This document shows, piece by piece, positions 36,615 through 44,980 of a DNA stretch of 64,000 nucleotides. The translations under genes and the position numbers were made by a program. The notes beneath the pieces were generated by a model that was not told the DNA's origin, made no database searches, and saw nothing but the letters and a program-made list of their open reading frames with translations. Every line of letters begins with the position of its first letter. The first letter of the stretch is position 1. Origin of the DNA: Oscillospiraceae bacterium (GTDB lineage Bacteria; Bacillota; Clostridia; UBA1212); contig SVJA01000009.1 in the NCBI GenBank assembly GCA_015069195.1, positions 35,274-99,273 on the forward strand, written 5' to 3'.

Positions 36615-37559
36615 TTATTCCAAACCGCACATTATTTTAAAATTCTGAACGGCTTGCGATGCCGCGCCTTTACCGAGATTATCAAGGCAAGAATTTATAT
36701 ATGCATATCCATCCTCAACATTTACTTTTATACACATATTATTTGTATCATTTACAAATTTCGTACCGTAAGAAACCTCTTTACTGTCTCGTACAACAAA
36801 AACGCCGTCAGCTTCCGTATAAGCATTTTTAATTGCATTTTCGAGCAATACTCTGGCATCTCCCGAAGACATACCTGCTAGTTTATCGCAAAGTTTTACC
36901 CTGATATTAGTATTTATACCTTTAAATACTGAGCGAAGAACTACAGGAGTAAAATTAACCTCTACGCCTGAATACATTGTCATCTCCGGAACGTGTTTGT
37001 GTTTGTGACCGTATGCATATGCCCAATCGTCGGAAATATCTTCTGTGCTCTTTCTGGCACCTGAATTACCCGATGTAGATACGACTGTAGCCTCTCCCAC
37101 TACCATATCTTTTATAGGATTCAAAGCAAGTATAACCGATGTCGCATAACAACCCGGGTTTGCAACCAATACAGCTTTTTTTATTTTGTCACGGTTAATT
37201 GCCGGCATACCGTAAATGGCCATGTCAAACAACTCAGGTTTTGTATGCTCTATTCCGTACCATTTTTCAAATTTTTCTTTATTAAGTCTGAATGCGCCGC
37301 TCATATCAATAACTTTACAACCTGCAGCGAGAACTTCTTCTACGCTGTCCAAAGAAGCCTGATCTTTTGTTGCAAGATATACCACATCACAATCATTGAG
37401 CTTACCTATCTCACCTGTTGAGTTTCTTTTATAAGCAATTTCAACTTTTACTTTTTCTATATCCAAAATACCGTATGCACCTGTTTCAAAAATTCTGATA
37501 AGTTCCTGACCTACCATTCCTGTATATCCTATAATACCTACTTTGTAACAATCTTTCAT
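36615..37559 (-). CDS. argC: N-acetyl-gamma-glutamyl-phosphate reductase (short type)
   Basis: NADPH-dependent step between ArgB and ArgD. The Rossmann start VGIIGYTGMVGQELIRIF, the catalytic Cys in VANPGCYATS, and HKHVPEM near residue 205 are present. 314 residues is the shorter class. The gene is separated from argBDF by about 3.7 kb of surface genes, instead of being in one operon. GGTGGTAG lies before the ATG at 37559; the lipid kinase gene ends 15 bases upstream. Confidence 0.94.
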   Translation of the reverse strand: MKDCYKVGIIGYTGMVGQELIRIFETGAYGILDIEKVKVEIAYKRNSTGEIGKLNDCDVVYLATKDQASLDSVEEVLAAGCKVIDMSGAFRLNKEKFEKWYGIEHTKPELFDMAIYGMPAINRDKIKKAVLVANPGCYATSVILALNPIKDMVVGEATVVSTSGNSGARKSTEDISDDWAYAYGHKHKHVPEMTMYSGVEVNFTPVVLRSVFKGINTNIRVKLCDKLAGMSSGDARVLLENAIKNAYTEADGVFVVRDSKEVSYGTKFVNDTNNMCIKVNVEDGYAYINSCLDNLGKGAASQAVQNFKIMCGLE

Positions 37560-37574
37560 AAATCTACCACCGTT

Positions 37575-38507
37575 TCATAATACTTTTTTTAAATGTCTGT
37601 TTTCTTTGGGAACGAGCAAGTTTATCGCACCCGGTATGACCTCTATTTCAATCGGCAATGATCCGCCGTCTTCTCCGTCAAAATCTATCGGGAAAACAGA
37701 ACCGTCTTTTACCGCAGATATCTTTATTTTACTTGTTTGCAGATATGTGATGTTTTTATTATCTTTTATATGGGTACCTGTCTGTATCTGCGTAAATACA
37801 GGAACCAAATCTATTGGTGCAATGTTTTTTATAATGCATAAATCCATCTTACCGTCATTTATCTTCGCTTTCGGAGCTACTCTGGAAAAACCGCCTACAC
37901 TGCGGGAATTTGCGAGGAAGAACAAAAAGGTATCCGCTTCGAATGTCAGATTATCCATCTCATATCTGAGAGTTACGGTATCAAGTGATAAAGTGCTGAG
38001 TTCTCTCATACCCTGTAACAGATATGCCGTATGTCCCAAATAAGTTTTAGCATTTATCGATACTTTGTGAGCAATCTCAGGTAATATTCCTCCTGCTGCC
38101 ACATTCAGAAAATACTTATCATTTACTTTTCCTACATCTACACTTTCGGTTCTGAATGTCTTTATCATTGAAACGAATTTTTCTACTGTACGAGGCAATC
38201 CGAGGCAAGTAGCAAAATCATTCGTCGTGCCTGCCGCGTATATCGCTACGGGAATCTCCGAACCGCTGTCTATGATTCCGTTTATAACTTCACTTACGGT
38301 ACCGTCACCGCCTACAGCAGCAACAAAATCGTACTCTCCCGGTTTTAATTCTGACACAGCTTCGTAGGCTGAATTTTTTCCGGACGTATGCATCATATAC
38401 AGTCCTTCTGCTACACCCTCGTCAAGCAGTCTGTTTATTACGGTTTTAACGATCTGCTGATTATACTGCTGTCCCGATGTGGGATTTATAACAAACATAC
38501 CCTTCAT
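37575..38507 (-). CDS. Diacylglycerol kinase-family lipid kinase
   Basis: 310 residues of the DagK/YegS fold. The N-terminus FVINPTSGQQYNQQIVKTVI and the nucleotide motif AAVGGDGTVSEVINGI are diagnostic; PVAIYAAGTTNDFATCLGLP and the C-terminal DGEDGGSLPIEIEVIPGAINLLVP follow the family pattern. It probably phosphorylates a membrane lipid (diacylglycerol). GGAGG stands 11 bases before the ATG at 38507. It lies between the sigma-fusion gene and argC in the same direction. Confidence 0.9.
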   Translation of the reverse strand: MKGMFVINPTSGQQYNQQIVKTVINRLLDEGVAEGLYMMHTSGKNSAYEAVSELKPGEYDFVAAVGGDGTVSEVINGIIDSGSEIPVAIYAAGTTNDFATCLGLPRTVEKFVSMIKTFRTESVDVGKVNDKYFLNVAAGGILPEIAHKVSINAKTYLGHTAYLLQGMRELSTLSLDTVTLRYEMDNLTFEADTFLFFLANSRSVGGFSRVAPKAKINDGKMDLCIIKNIAPIDLVPVFTQIQTGTHIKDNKNITYLQTSKIKISAVKDGSVFPIDFDGEDGGSLPIEIEVIPGAINLLVPKENRHLKKVL

Positions 38508-38559
38508 TTCACAGTTAACCTCCGCTTATACGCCGGTCAGGCGTCACATCTTACATCTT

Positions 38560-40392
38560 TCAAAAAATAACACTGCTCTTATCTTTGAAATTATTCTTAT
38601 CAAGACCTTCTTTTGTATAAGAAATCAAATTCCTCCGGCTCTTTCCGTCTCCACTGCAACTGTAACAATATATCTTATCATTTGATACATACAAATCCGA
38701 AATATGCAACGTCAAATCATTCTGCACTATCAACATCTCCGGAGAGCCTCCGTCAACACTTATGCGGCACAGACCTCTTTGAGCAACCTTGTTGTCTTTG
38801 GGATTTTCGATATAACCGGCATAATATACATACCCATCATGCACCGAAACGGCAGCCGATGAAAGATATACATTTTCAAAAAACTTAACTTCATTATCTT
38901 TTTTTGTATCAATAGCATAAAGGGCAGACGAATAGTTTCCGCTTTTATCAAAGTATATGATTCCGTTATACATATACATCTCGTAAACATTACCTATATC
39001 AGCTTTTACTTTTACATTTTCGTGATATGTCCGTATCTCACTCGTAATTGCATCAGTAGTTTCTTTTACCGTAAATATTCCGGGATTGTCAGTATCTCCG
39101 CCTGCTGAAAAATATACAGTACCGTCCTCTAAGGCTTCTATATCATATCTCCACGGCAATCCCGCATAATTCTTATCCTGTGTTTCCGGTAAAATTGTCT
39201 TTATCGTAGGCTCACCGCTTGTAACAGACATCGAGCAAATACCGTCTGCCGATGAGTAATACAAAGTATCTCCGCTGATGCACATAGCTCCTACACTTTT
39301 GCAAAGCATAACACTGCTTCCGTCAGCAGGTGAATATCTGTATGCATTTCCCGACGGATAAGTTCTGTATACAACATATTTTTCTACATCATCACATACA
39401 ACAATATCTTTTACCGCTTCGTCGGAAATTTTTGAGACAACTGCTTTTCCTGCTGAGAAATCAGCCTTGTAAAGTTTTCCGCCTTCAGTAATGTCGGAAT
39501 AATACAAAATACCGTCAAGTTCTGCCATAGCAAGACTCGTACCAGACTGTGGCAAAGTAACTTCTATCACATTTGTTTTGTCTTTTTCTTGTTCCCGCTT
39601 TTCCGCTTGCGCTTTATTGTAGGCTACTACAGCGGCAATCACTCCGGCAATTATCGCGCACAATATGACTACGGCAATTATCACGGTAAAAATCTTTACC
39701 TTTCTGCTCTTTTTGTCTGCAGCACGCTTTATCTTTTTTATTTCTTCGGTATCCTCAGAAAACTCGACTTCGCTGTCATCAATAACTATCTCTTCATGAC
39801 TTACAAATGAAACTCTGGTATCCTCACCCTTTATAATGAGTCCCCACATATCAGGAGTGCAAGAGGTCATATCATCAAAAAGCTCTTGTTTTACCGAGCT
39901 TTTTGTGCGATAGTCCGGAGTTGTAGCAACGAGAGCTTTTATGGCTCTGTTGTACTCCGCTGAAGCCGAACCGCTCTTATACCACAAAAGTCTGGATATC
40001 TCCGATTTACTCAAGCTACTGACCGTTCTGAGTACAACAAACTGAGCTCTGTCCTCTTTTGCATCGATTATAAGTTCCGAAAGCAAACCTGTGAGATTAT
40101 CAATTCTTTTTGAGTCCGCAGCATTTTTTATATCAGCATGTCTGAGAGCATTAACCGACAAATTTTTTACTATATCCAAGAGCCAATATTCTGCATTCAG
40201 GTCGGTATCAAACTTATACGCAAGAGAAATTACTCTTTTGTATGCCTCGACAGCTATATCTCTGGCAACAACACGATCCTTTACGACAGAAAGGGCAAAC
40301 ATATATGCCGCAACTTTGGTCTTATCGTAAAACTCTCTGAAATCTTCTTGTTTTCCTTTGGCTATACCGACTATTAAATATTCAAAGCTCAC
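38560..40392 (-). CDS. Membrane-tethered ECF sigma-like protein fused to an extracytoplasmic beta-propeller
   Basis: 610 residues in three parts. Residues 12-86 match ECF sigma region 2 (AYMFALSVVKDRVVARDIAVEAY then YWLLDIVKNLSVNALRH); residues 108-155 match region 4 (AQFVVLRTVSSLSKSEISRLL then AEYNRAIKAL). After a linker, a basic stretch (KKSRKVK) and a transmembrane helix (233-257) place the rest outside the cell. The outer part (about 270-610) has repeated blades such as GILYYSD, DTLYYSSADGI, GIIYFDKSGN and GYVYYAGY, typical of DUF5050-like propellers. The GTG start at 40392 has GAGGTG upstream. Whether the sigma part still binds RNA polymerase is unknown. Confidence 0.8.
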   Translation of the reverse strand: MSFEYLIVGIAKGKQEDFREFYDKTKVAAYMFALSVVKDRVVARDIAVEAYKRVISLAYKFDTDLNAEYWLLDIVKNLSVNALRHADIKNAADSKRIDNLTGLLSELIIDAKEDRAQFVVLRTVSSLSKSEISRLLWYKSGSASAEYNRAIKALVATTPDYRTKSSVKQELFDDMTSCTPDMWGLIIKGEDTRVSFVSHEEIVIDDSEVEFSEDTEEIKKIKRAADKKSRKVKIFTVIIAVVILCAIIAGVIAAVVAYNKAQAEKREQEKDKTNVIEVTLPQSGTSLAMAELDGILYYSDITEGGKLYKADFSAGKAVVSKISDEAVKDIVVCDDVEKYVVYRTYPSGNAYRYSPADGSSVMLCKSVGAMCISGDTLYYSSADGICSMSVTSGEPTIKTILPETQDKNYAGLPWRYDIEALEDGTVYFSAGGDTDNPGIFTVKETTDAITSEIRTYHENVKVKADIGNVYEMYMYNGIIYFDKSGNYSSALYAIDTKKDNEVKFFENVYLSSAAVSVHDGYVYYAGYIENPKDNKVAQRGLCRISVDGGSPEMLIVQNDLTLHISDLYVSNDKIYCYSCSGDGKSRRNLISYTKEGLDKNNFKDKSSVIF

Positions 40393-40410
40393 AAAAGCAC
40401 CTCATTATCT

Positions 40411-40425
40411 ATGACGTTTTGTCAT
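40411..40425. promoter_or_regulatory. Palindrome at the sigma-fusion transcription start
   Basis: ATGAC-GTTTT-GTCAT, placed just after the expected transcription start and before the GTG start codon. It could be an operator or a leader hairpin. Confidence 0.4.
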
Positions 40426-40433
40426 TCGAGTGT

Positions 40434-40461
40434 ATTATAAATCAATCACGGTAAAAATCAA
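40434..40461 (-). promoter_or_regulatory. Promoter of the sigma/propeller fusion gene
   Basis: On the minus strand TTGATT (40456-40461), 16 bases and TATAAT (40434-40439). It looks like a normal sigma-A promoter. Confidence 0.65.
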
Positions 40462-40474
40462 AATATATTTTACA

Positions 40475-41215
40475 TTAAAGAATTTTTACGGGTTTAAAAC
40501 TAACATAGTCAGCTGAAATCAATCTGCAATCAATACCATCCGTCACCGCATACGGAGTTATATCTTCCGCACATAAAAACTTTCCGCCCTTTATGCCGTG
40601 AAGATGTCCGAAAAAGCATTTTTCTATACCGTATTTTTTCATCAATTCAGTAAATCCTGAAGCTTCGGTTTTAGCATTAAACGGAGGGTAATGAAATATA
40701 CAAATTATATTTGACGCACCGTGTTTCTGAGAATCTTTTATCGACATTTCAAACCGAATCAATTCCCGTTTGTATATTTTCAAATCACCGTCGGAAAATT
40801 CTTCGTCTCCGATATATTTCCACCCTCTTGTACCTACCACCGCCGTATCACATTCCTCGATGTATAAAGATGAAGTCTGCATAAATTCGAGAGTATCAAG
40901 TCCGTGTTCAGCCTTCATGTTGTTAAGTTTCAAAAGAGATGTCCACCAATAGTCGTGATTGCCTTTCATAAGAATTTTCTTTCCCGGAAGTTCATTTAAA
41001 AATTGCAAATCAGCAAGAGCCTCGGAAAGAGTCATCCCCCAGGAAATGTCGCCCGGAATTATTACTATATCTTCAGTTTTTACGACAGCACTCCACTCTT
41101 CTTTCAGTCTCGACATATAGTCCGTCCAACCCTCTCCGAATATATCCATCGGCTTATCCACCGAAATGGACAGATGAAGGTCTGATATTATATATATATT
41201 ACAACTATTCGACAT
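40475..41215 (-). CDS. Metallophosphoesterase
   Basis: 246 residues of the calcineurin-like phosphoesterase fold. Metal motifs: IYIISDLHLS (Asp and His), IVIIPGDISWG (Asp), ILMKGNHDYWW (Asn-His) and CIFHYPPFNA followed by CFFGHLHGIKGG (His pairs). The ATG at 41215 overlaps the end of uvrC by 11 bases, with GAGGAG 7 bases before it; the longer frame to 41272 lies wholly inside uvrC and is rejected. The substrate is unknown. Co-transcribed with uvrC. Confidence 0.92.
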   Translation of the reverse strand: MSNSCNIYIISDLHLSISVDKPMDIFGEGWTDYMSRLKEEWSAVVKTEDIVIIPGDISWGMTLSEALADLQFLNELPGKKILMKGNHDYWWTSLLKLNNMKAEHGLDTLEFMQTSSLYIEECDTAVVGTRGWKYIGDEEFSDGDLKIYKRELIRFEMSIKDSQKHGASNIICIFHYPPFNAKTEASGFTELMKKYGIEKCFFGHLHGIKGGKFLCAEDITPYAVTDGIDCRLISADYVSFKPVKIL

Positions 41216-43076
41216 TTTTCGACTCCTCATCTTTATGAAAATACCCGTAAACGCTTTCAGCGGCACTCTCACCCAAACCTTTTATATTCTTTAGAGTTTC
41301 AAGATCTGCTTTTTTTATCTTATTTACCGAACCGAGTGCCTTCAAAAGTAATAATTTCTTTTTCTCGCCTATTTTCGGAATGCTATCAAGTTCCGATTGT
41401 CTGTAACGCTTTTCGGTCAACTTACGATTGTATTCTATCGCAAATCGGTGTGCTTCGTTTTGCACTGCAGTTATAAATCTCCAGACATCAACATCCTTTT
41501 CAAGACGGAATTCCTCTCCGTCAGAAGCTAAAAGCCCTCTGCTTCGATGATGATTATCTTTAACCATACCGAATACCGGTACCAAAACACCGTACTTTTC
41601 CATAACCCTTTCTGCTGCACCGAGCTGTGCAATACCGCCGTCTATAAGCAACAAATCAGGCATCTTTTCAAAACCACTCTCGCCCTTTACGAGCCTTGCA
41701 AAACGCCTGTCTAAGACTTCTTCCATGGATGCCACATCGTTTCTGACCGCCAAACCTTTTATTTTAAAACGTTTATATTCTTTTTTACTGGGCTTTCCCG
41801 AATCAAAAACAACCATTGAAGCATCAATTTCACTGTTGCCTTGGTTTGAAATATCATATGCCTCTATGCGAAGAGGTAAACGTTTAAGTGACGTAACCTC
41901 GGAAAGTTTTTCCAAAACTTTCAAATCTGAACCCGACTCCGTATTCTTCTTGGCAACATAATTTTTAAGAGAAAGCATCGCATTATCATATGCCATATCC
42001 GCAATAGCTTTTCTCTCTCCCCTTTGGGGAACTATCAATTTCACTTTATGCCCTGAACAAGCCGACATATATTCCGACATCAATGATATTTCACTTTCCG
42101 GCATATCATTTTGTGAATAAAAGCTTGACGGTATAAATGAATTTTCACCGTAGAACTGTTTTATAAAAGATGTCATTATTTCGGCAGAATCCGTCGCACC
42201 TTGTCCTTCAAATATAAAGAAATCTCTTCCCGTAATACGACCTCCCCTTACAAAGAATATTTGCAGGCAAGCATCAATATCAAGGCACGCTACTGCAGCA
42301 ACATCAAAATCATCATTTGTAGAAAGCGTTATCTTCTGTTTTTCAAGGACTGTTTCTAAAGCCTTTACCTTTTCACGAAGTACTGCAGCTTTTTCAAACT
42401 CAAGACTCGCTGCCTTTTCGTTCATTTCTTTGCGGAGCTGTTTTACAATATTTTCAGATTTTCCCGCGAGAAAATCACAAGCCATATCGACTGTTTTCCG
42501 ATATTCTTTTTTGTCAATCAATGCCGCACAAGGCGCCGGACAAAGCCCGATGTGATAATTAAGACACGGACGCGCGCCGTTTACACCCATTTTTGTTTTG
42601 TCACATGTTCTGAGCGGAAATATATTTTTAAGTGTATCAAGAGTTGTATTTACCACCCAACTGCTGAAATAAGGACCGTAATACTTACTGCCATCCTTTT
42701 GCGGCTTATGTGCAAGCGACATCTTCGGGAAATCATCCTGCACGGACACCCTTATATACGGATATCCCTTGTCATCCTTTAAAAGAACGTTGTACTTCGG
42801 ACGATATTTTTTTATGAGGTTGCACTCAAGCATAAGTGCCTCATACTCGCTGTCCGTAATGATATATTCAAAATATTTTATATTTGAAATCATCTGATTG
42901 ATTCGTTCTGTATGATTGTTTTTTCTGAAGTAAGACTTAACACGATTTTTCAGCACAACCGCTTTTCCGACATATATAACAGTGCCGTTTTTGTCGTGCA
43001 TAAGGTATACACCCGGTTTTTCTGGCAGTTTTGCAAGCTCTGCTTCTATATCAAAATTTTCAACCTTATCAGACAT
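41205..43076 (-). CDS. uvrC: Excinuclease ABC subunit C
   Basis: Nucleotide-excision-repair nuclease that cuts both sides of a lesion. It has the GIY-YIG domain (KPGVYLMHDKNGTVIYVGKA), a UvrB-binding UVR motif (LRKEMNEKAASLEFEKAAVLREKV), the RNase H-like catalytic region (EAYDISNQGNSEIDASMVVF, LLIDGGIAQLGAA) and C-terminal helix-hairpin-helix repeats (IPKIGEKKKLLLLKALGS, IKGLGESAAESVY). 623 residues is normal. GGAAAGAG precedes the ATG at 43076. Confidence 0.97.
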   Translation of the reverse strand: MSDKVENFDIEAELAKLPEKPGVYLMHDKNGTVIYVGKAVVLKNRVKSYFRKNNHTERINQMISNIKYFEYIITDSEYEALMLECNLIKKYRPKYNVLLKDDKGYPYIRVSVQDDFPKMSLAHKPQKDGSKYYGPYFSSWVVNTTLDTLKNIFPLRTCDKTKMGVNGARPCLNYHIGLCPAPCAALIDKKEYRKTVDMACDFLAGKSENIVKQLRKEMNEKAASLEFEKAAVLREKVKALETVLEKQKITLSTNDDFDVAAVACLDIDACLQIFFVRGGRITGRDFFIFEGQGATDSAEIMTSFIKQFYGENSFIPSSFYSQNDMPESEISLMSEYMSACSGHKVKLIVPQRGERKAIADMAYDNAMLSLKNYVAKKNTESGSDLKVLEKLSEVTSLKRLPLRIEAYDISNQGNSEIDASMVVFDSGKPSKKEYKRFKIKGLAVRNDVASMEEVLDRRFARLVKGESGFEKMPDLLLIDGGIAQLGAAERVMEKYGVLVPVFGMVKDNHHRSRGLLASDGEEFRLEKDVDVWRFITAVQNEAHRFAIEYNRKLTEKRYRQSELDSIPKIGEKKKLLLLKALGSVNKIKKADLETLKNIKGLGESAAESVYGYFHKDEESKNVE

Positions 43077-43100
43077 AAAACCACTCTTTCCGTTACGAAT

Positions 43101-43140
43101 ATAAAAACACTGTTTATTATCGGCAGAACAGTGTTTTTAT
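43101..43140. terminator. Second hairpin downstream of solute-binding gene 1
   Basis: ATAAAAACACTGTT and AACAGTGTTTTTAT pair over 14 bp. With the hairpin at 43149-43186 it makes a tandem terminator. Confidence 0.75.
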
Positions 43141-43148
43141 ATTAACAA

Positions 43149-43186
43149 AAAGCCCTTGCAAACGCAACTGCGTTTGCAAGGGCTTT
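43149..43186 (-). terminator. Terminator of solute-binding gene 1
   Basis: A near-perfect 18-bp stem (AAAGCCCTTGCAAACGCA with its complement) followed by TTTTTG on the minus strand, 35 bases after the stop codon. Confidence 0.9.
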
Positions 43187-43220
43187 GAATCGGATTTTGT
43201 AATCAATACCTTAGTATCAA

Positions 43221-44627
43221 TTATTTAAGTGTTCCCCACTTTTCGTTTGCTGTTGTCTCAATCTTTGACAAGCTGTCCTCTACAGATACAGAGCCTGCAT
43301 AAAGATCCACGAACAACTGATTCATACCTTCTGTGATAATCTGACCTACAGCAGCAGGAACTTCACATTTAACCTGGCTGGGAACATAGTAATCAGTGTT
43401 AGCAACGAATGCGTTGAAGTTCTTCTCCGGATAATCAGAAAGATGCCAGAATGTCTCATCTTTGAGTGAACCGAGAAGCGGAACCGCACCGCCGGCACCC
43501 TGGTTTATAGCCTTCTGACCTGCCTGTGTATAAATGCTGAGAACCAATGCAGCAGCTGCAGCAGGGTTAGAAGTATAGCTGAATACACCATAACCGAAAG
43601 ATCCGCAAGGTGAAGCTGCATTATCAAAGAGCGGATATGCAACAACATCCCAATCAATACCGTTAGACTCGTACTGAGCAGCTCTTGTAGCAAGATTTGC
43701 AAATGAGTCAAGCTGCAAGAACGCTGCAGTTGAGATAACATTATCTTTGTTGATGTTAGCAAATGCTGCAGCATAGTCACCGCCAAAAGTAATACCGTTA
43801 TCGATAGGACTCGGGAATATCTGCTTCTGCTGAAGAACACCTACGAGCTCCTCTACACCTTTAAGAACATTCTCATCAGTTGTGAGGTTAATCTTCTTGT
43901 TTACAGTATCACACCACTGTCCGCCGAAACCGAGATAGAACGGAACGTACATAGGAGAAATAGAAACGTTAAATGCTGCACCTACCTGTGTAAGAGCTCC
44001 GTCAGGACCTGTTACAGTGAGCTTACCTACATACTCCTTAAAGTTCTTCCATGTCCAATCATCTTTGGGCATTTCAAGTCCTGCCTGTGTAAGCATACCC
44101 TTGTTATAAGTAAATGTCTGTTGTCCGCAGTTTGTAGCTACCATATAAAGCTGACCTTCTACCTCACCGAGGTTATAGAATCCTGCGTATACGTCGTTCA
44201 TATTAAGACCGAATGCAGTATCCTTCGTGAAATACTCAGCGTAGCTGTCCAAAGGCATAAGTGATTTGTTTGTAATAGCCATATCGTATACCTGAGTATC
44301 ATCGAGCCAATAAACATCACCCATATCCTTTGCGGAGAGACGTGCTGTCCAGTTACTTCTGTCAGAAAAGTCCTCTTTTACTTTTACTTCGGGATACATA
44401 GCTTTAAAAGCAGATACCCACTGTCTGATAGAAGCTCTGTTAGCATCAGAAGTGTACACGTCCTGAGGACATGTAAGAGTAACTGTACCGTCTACTTTTA
44501 CTTCAGCACCGGCTTCAAGGTTACCGTCCTGGCGTTTTTTGCCTTTACAACCGAATGAAGAGAAAACGATTGCAACACAAATAGCAACGAGACAAACAGA
44601 TTTTACATACTTACCAATATGTTTCAT
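43221..44627 (-). CDS. ABC-type sugar-binding lipoprotein, tandem paralogue 1
   Basis: 468 residues. A lipoprotein signal ends in FSSFGC; the mature part is a family 1 extracellular solute-binding protein (VTLTCPQDVYTSDANRASIR, WLDDTQVYDMAITNKSLMPLD, TFTYNKGMLTQAGLEMP, FGYGVFSYTSNPAAAAALVLS). The ATG at 44627 aligns with the starts of the two paralogues upstream; the frame runs on to 44666 without a better ribosome site. It has its own promoter (44703-44731) and terminators. No permease or ATPase gene is adjacent, so it must work with components encoded elsewhere or as a surface binder or sensor. Confidence 0.92.
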   Translation of the reverse strand: MKHIGKYVKSVCLVAICVAIVFSSFGCKGKKRQDGNLEAGAEVKVDGTVTLTCPQDVYTSDANRASIRQWVSAFKAMYPEVKVKEDFSDRSNWTARLSAKDMGDVYWLDDTQVYDMAITNKSLMPLDSYAEYFTKDTAFGLNMNDVYAGFYNLGEVEGQLYMVATNCGQQTFTYNKGMLTQAGLEMPKDDWTWKNFKEYVGKLTVTGPDGALTQVGAAFNVSISPMYVPFYLGFGGQWCDTVNKKINLTTDENVLKGVEELVGVLQQKQIFPSPIDNGITFGGDYAAAFANINKDNVISTAAFLQLDSFANLATRAAQYESNGIDWDVVAYPLFDNAASPCGSFGYGVFSYTSNPAAAAALVLSIYTQAGQKAINQGAGGAVPLLGSLKDETFWHLSDYPEKNFNAFVANTDYYVPSQVKCEVPAAVGQIITEGMNQLFVDLYAGSVSVEDSLSKIETTANEKWGTLK

Positions 44628-44702
44628 CTTTTCATAATTCCTTTCCAAATATTTTTGTAGCATCAAGGCACAATAACCCCGACACCCTTTCTATATGTTC
44701 AT

Positions 44703-44731
44703 ATTTTATATAATTATTACCAGGGTGTCAA
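44703..44731 (-). promoter_or_regulatory. Promoter of solute-binding gene 1
   Basis: On the minus strand TTGACA (44726-44731), 17 bases and TAAAAT (44703-44708), a near-consensus sigma-A site. Confidence 0.85.
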
Positions 44732-44902
44732 GTACGAGAATGATAAAAAGAGAGCTGTTTTAGCGAAGAGGAATGTTGTACTCATCGTATTTTTTATTCG
44801 TTCAGTTCGACACAAATGACATAACCCACAACAAACAAAAAGAACTCCCATAAAATCCTTTTCAGCGTAACTAAACCAACCTTCAACTAATTCATCTACG
44901 GT

Positions 44903-44978
44903 ACAACAAAAGAAAGCCCATCTGTAATCCTTTTTAGCGTAGCTAAACCAGGATTACAGATGGGCTTTCTTTTGTTGT
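44903..44978 (-). terminator. Terminator of solute-binding gene 2, 28-bp perfect stem
   Basis: Arms at 44903-44930 and 44951-44978 are perfectly complementary over 28 bases; the loop holds TTTAGCTACGCTAAAAA. The unit is repeated at 46538-46613. The rest of the 44732-44902 gap holds a second, diverged TTTAGTTACGCTGAAAAGGAT unit at 44856-44877 and no gene that I can see. Confidence 0.9.
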
Positions 44979-44980
44979 TT

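Noticed and set aside
43101..43186. CRISPR-like repeats or attachment site in the paired hairpins
   Set aside because: The hairpins are simple tandem terminators with different sequences; there are no regular spacers anywhere in the window.
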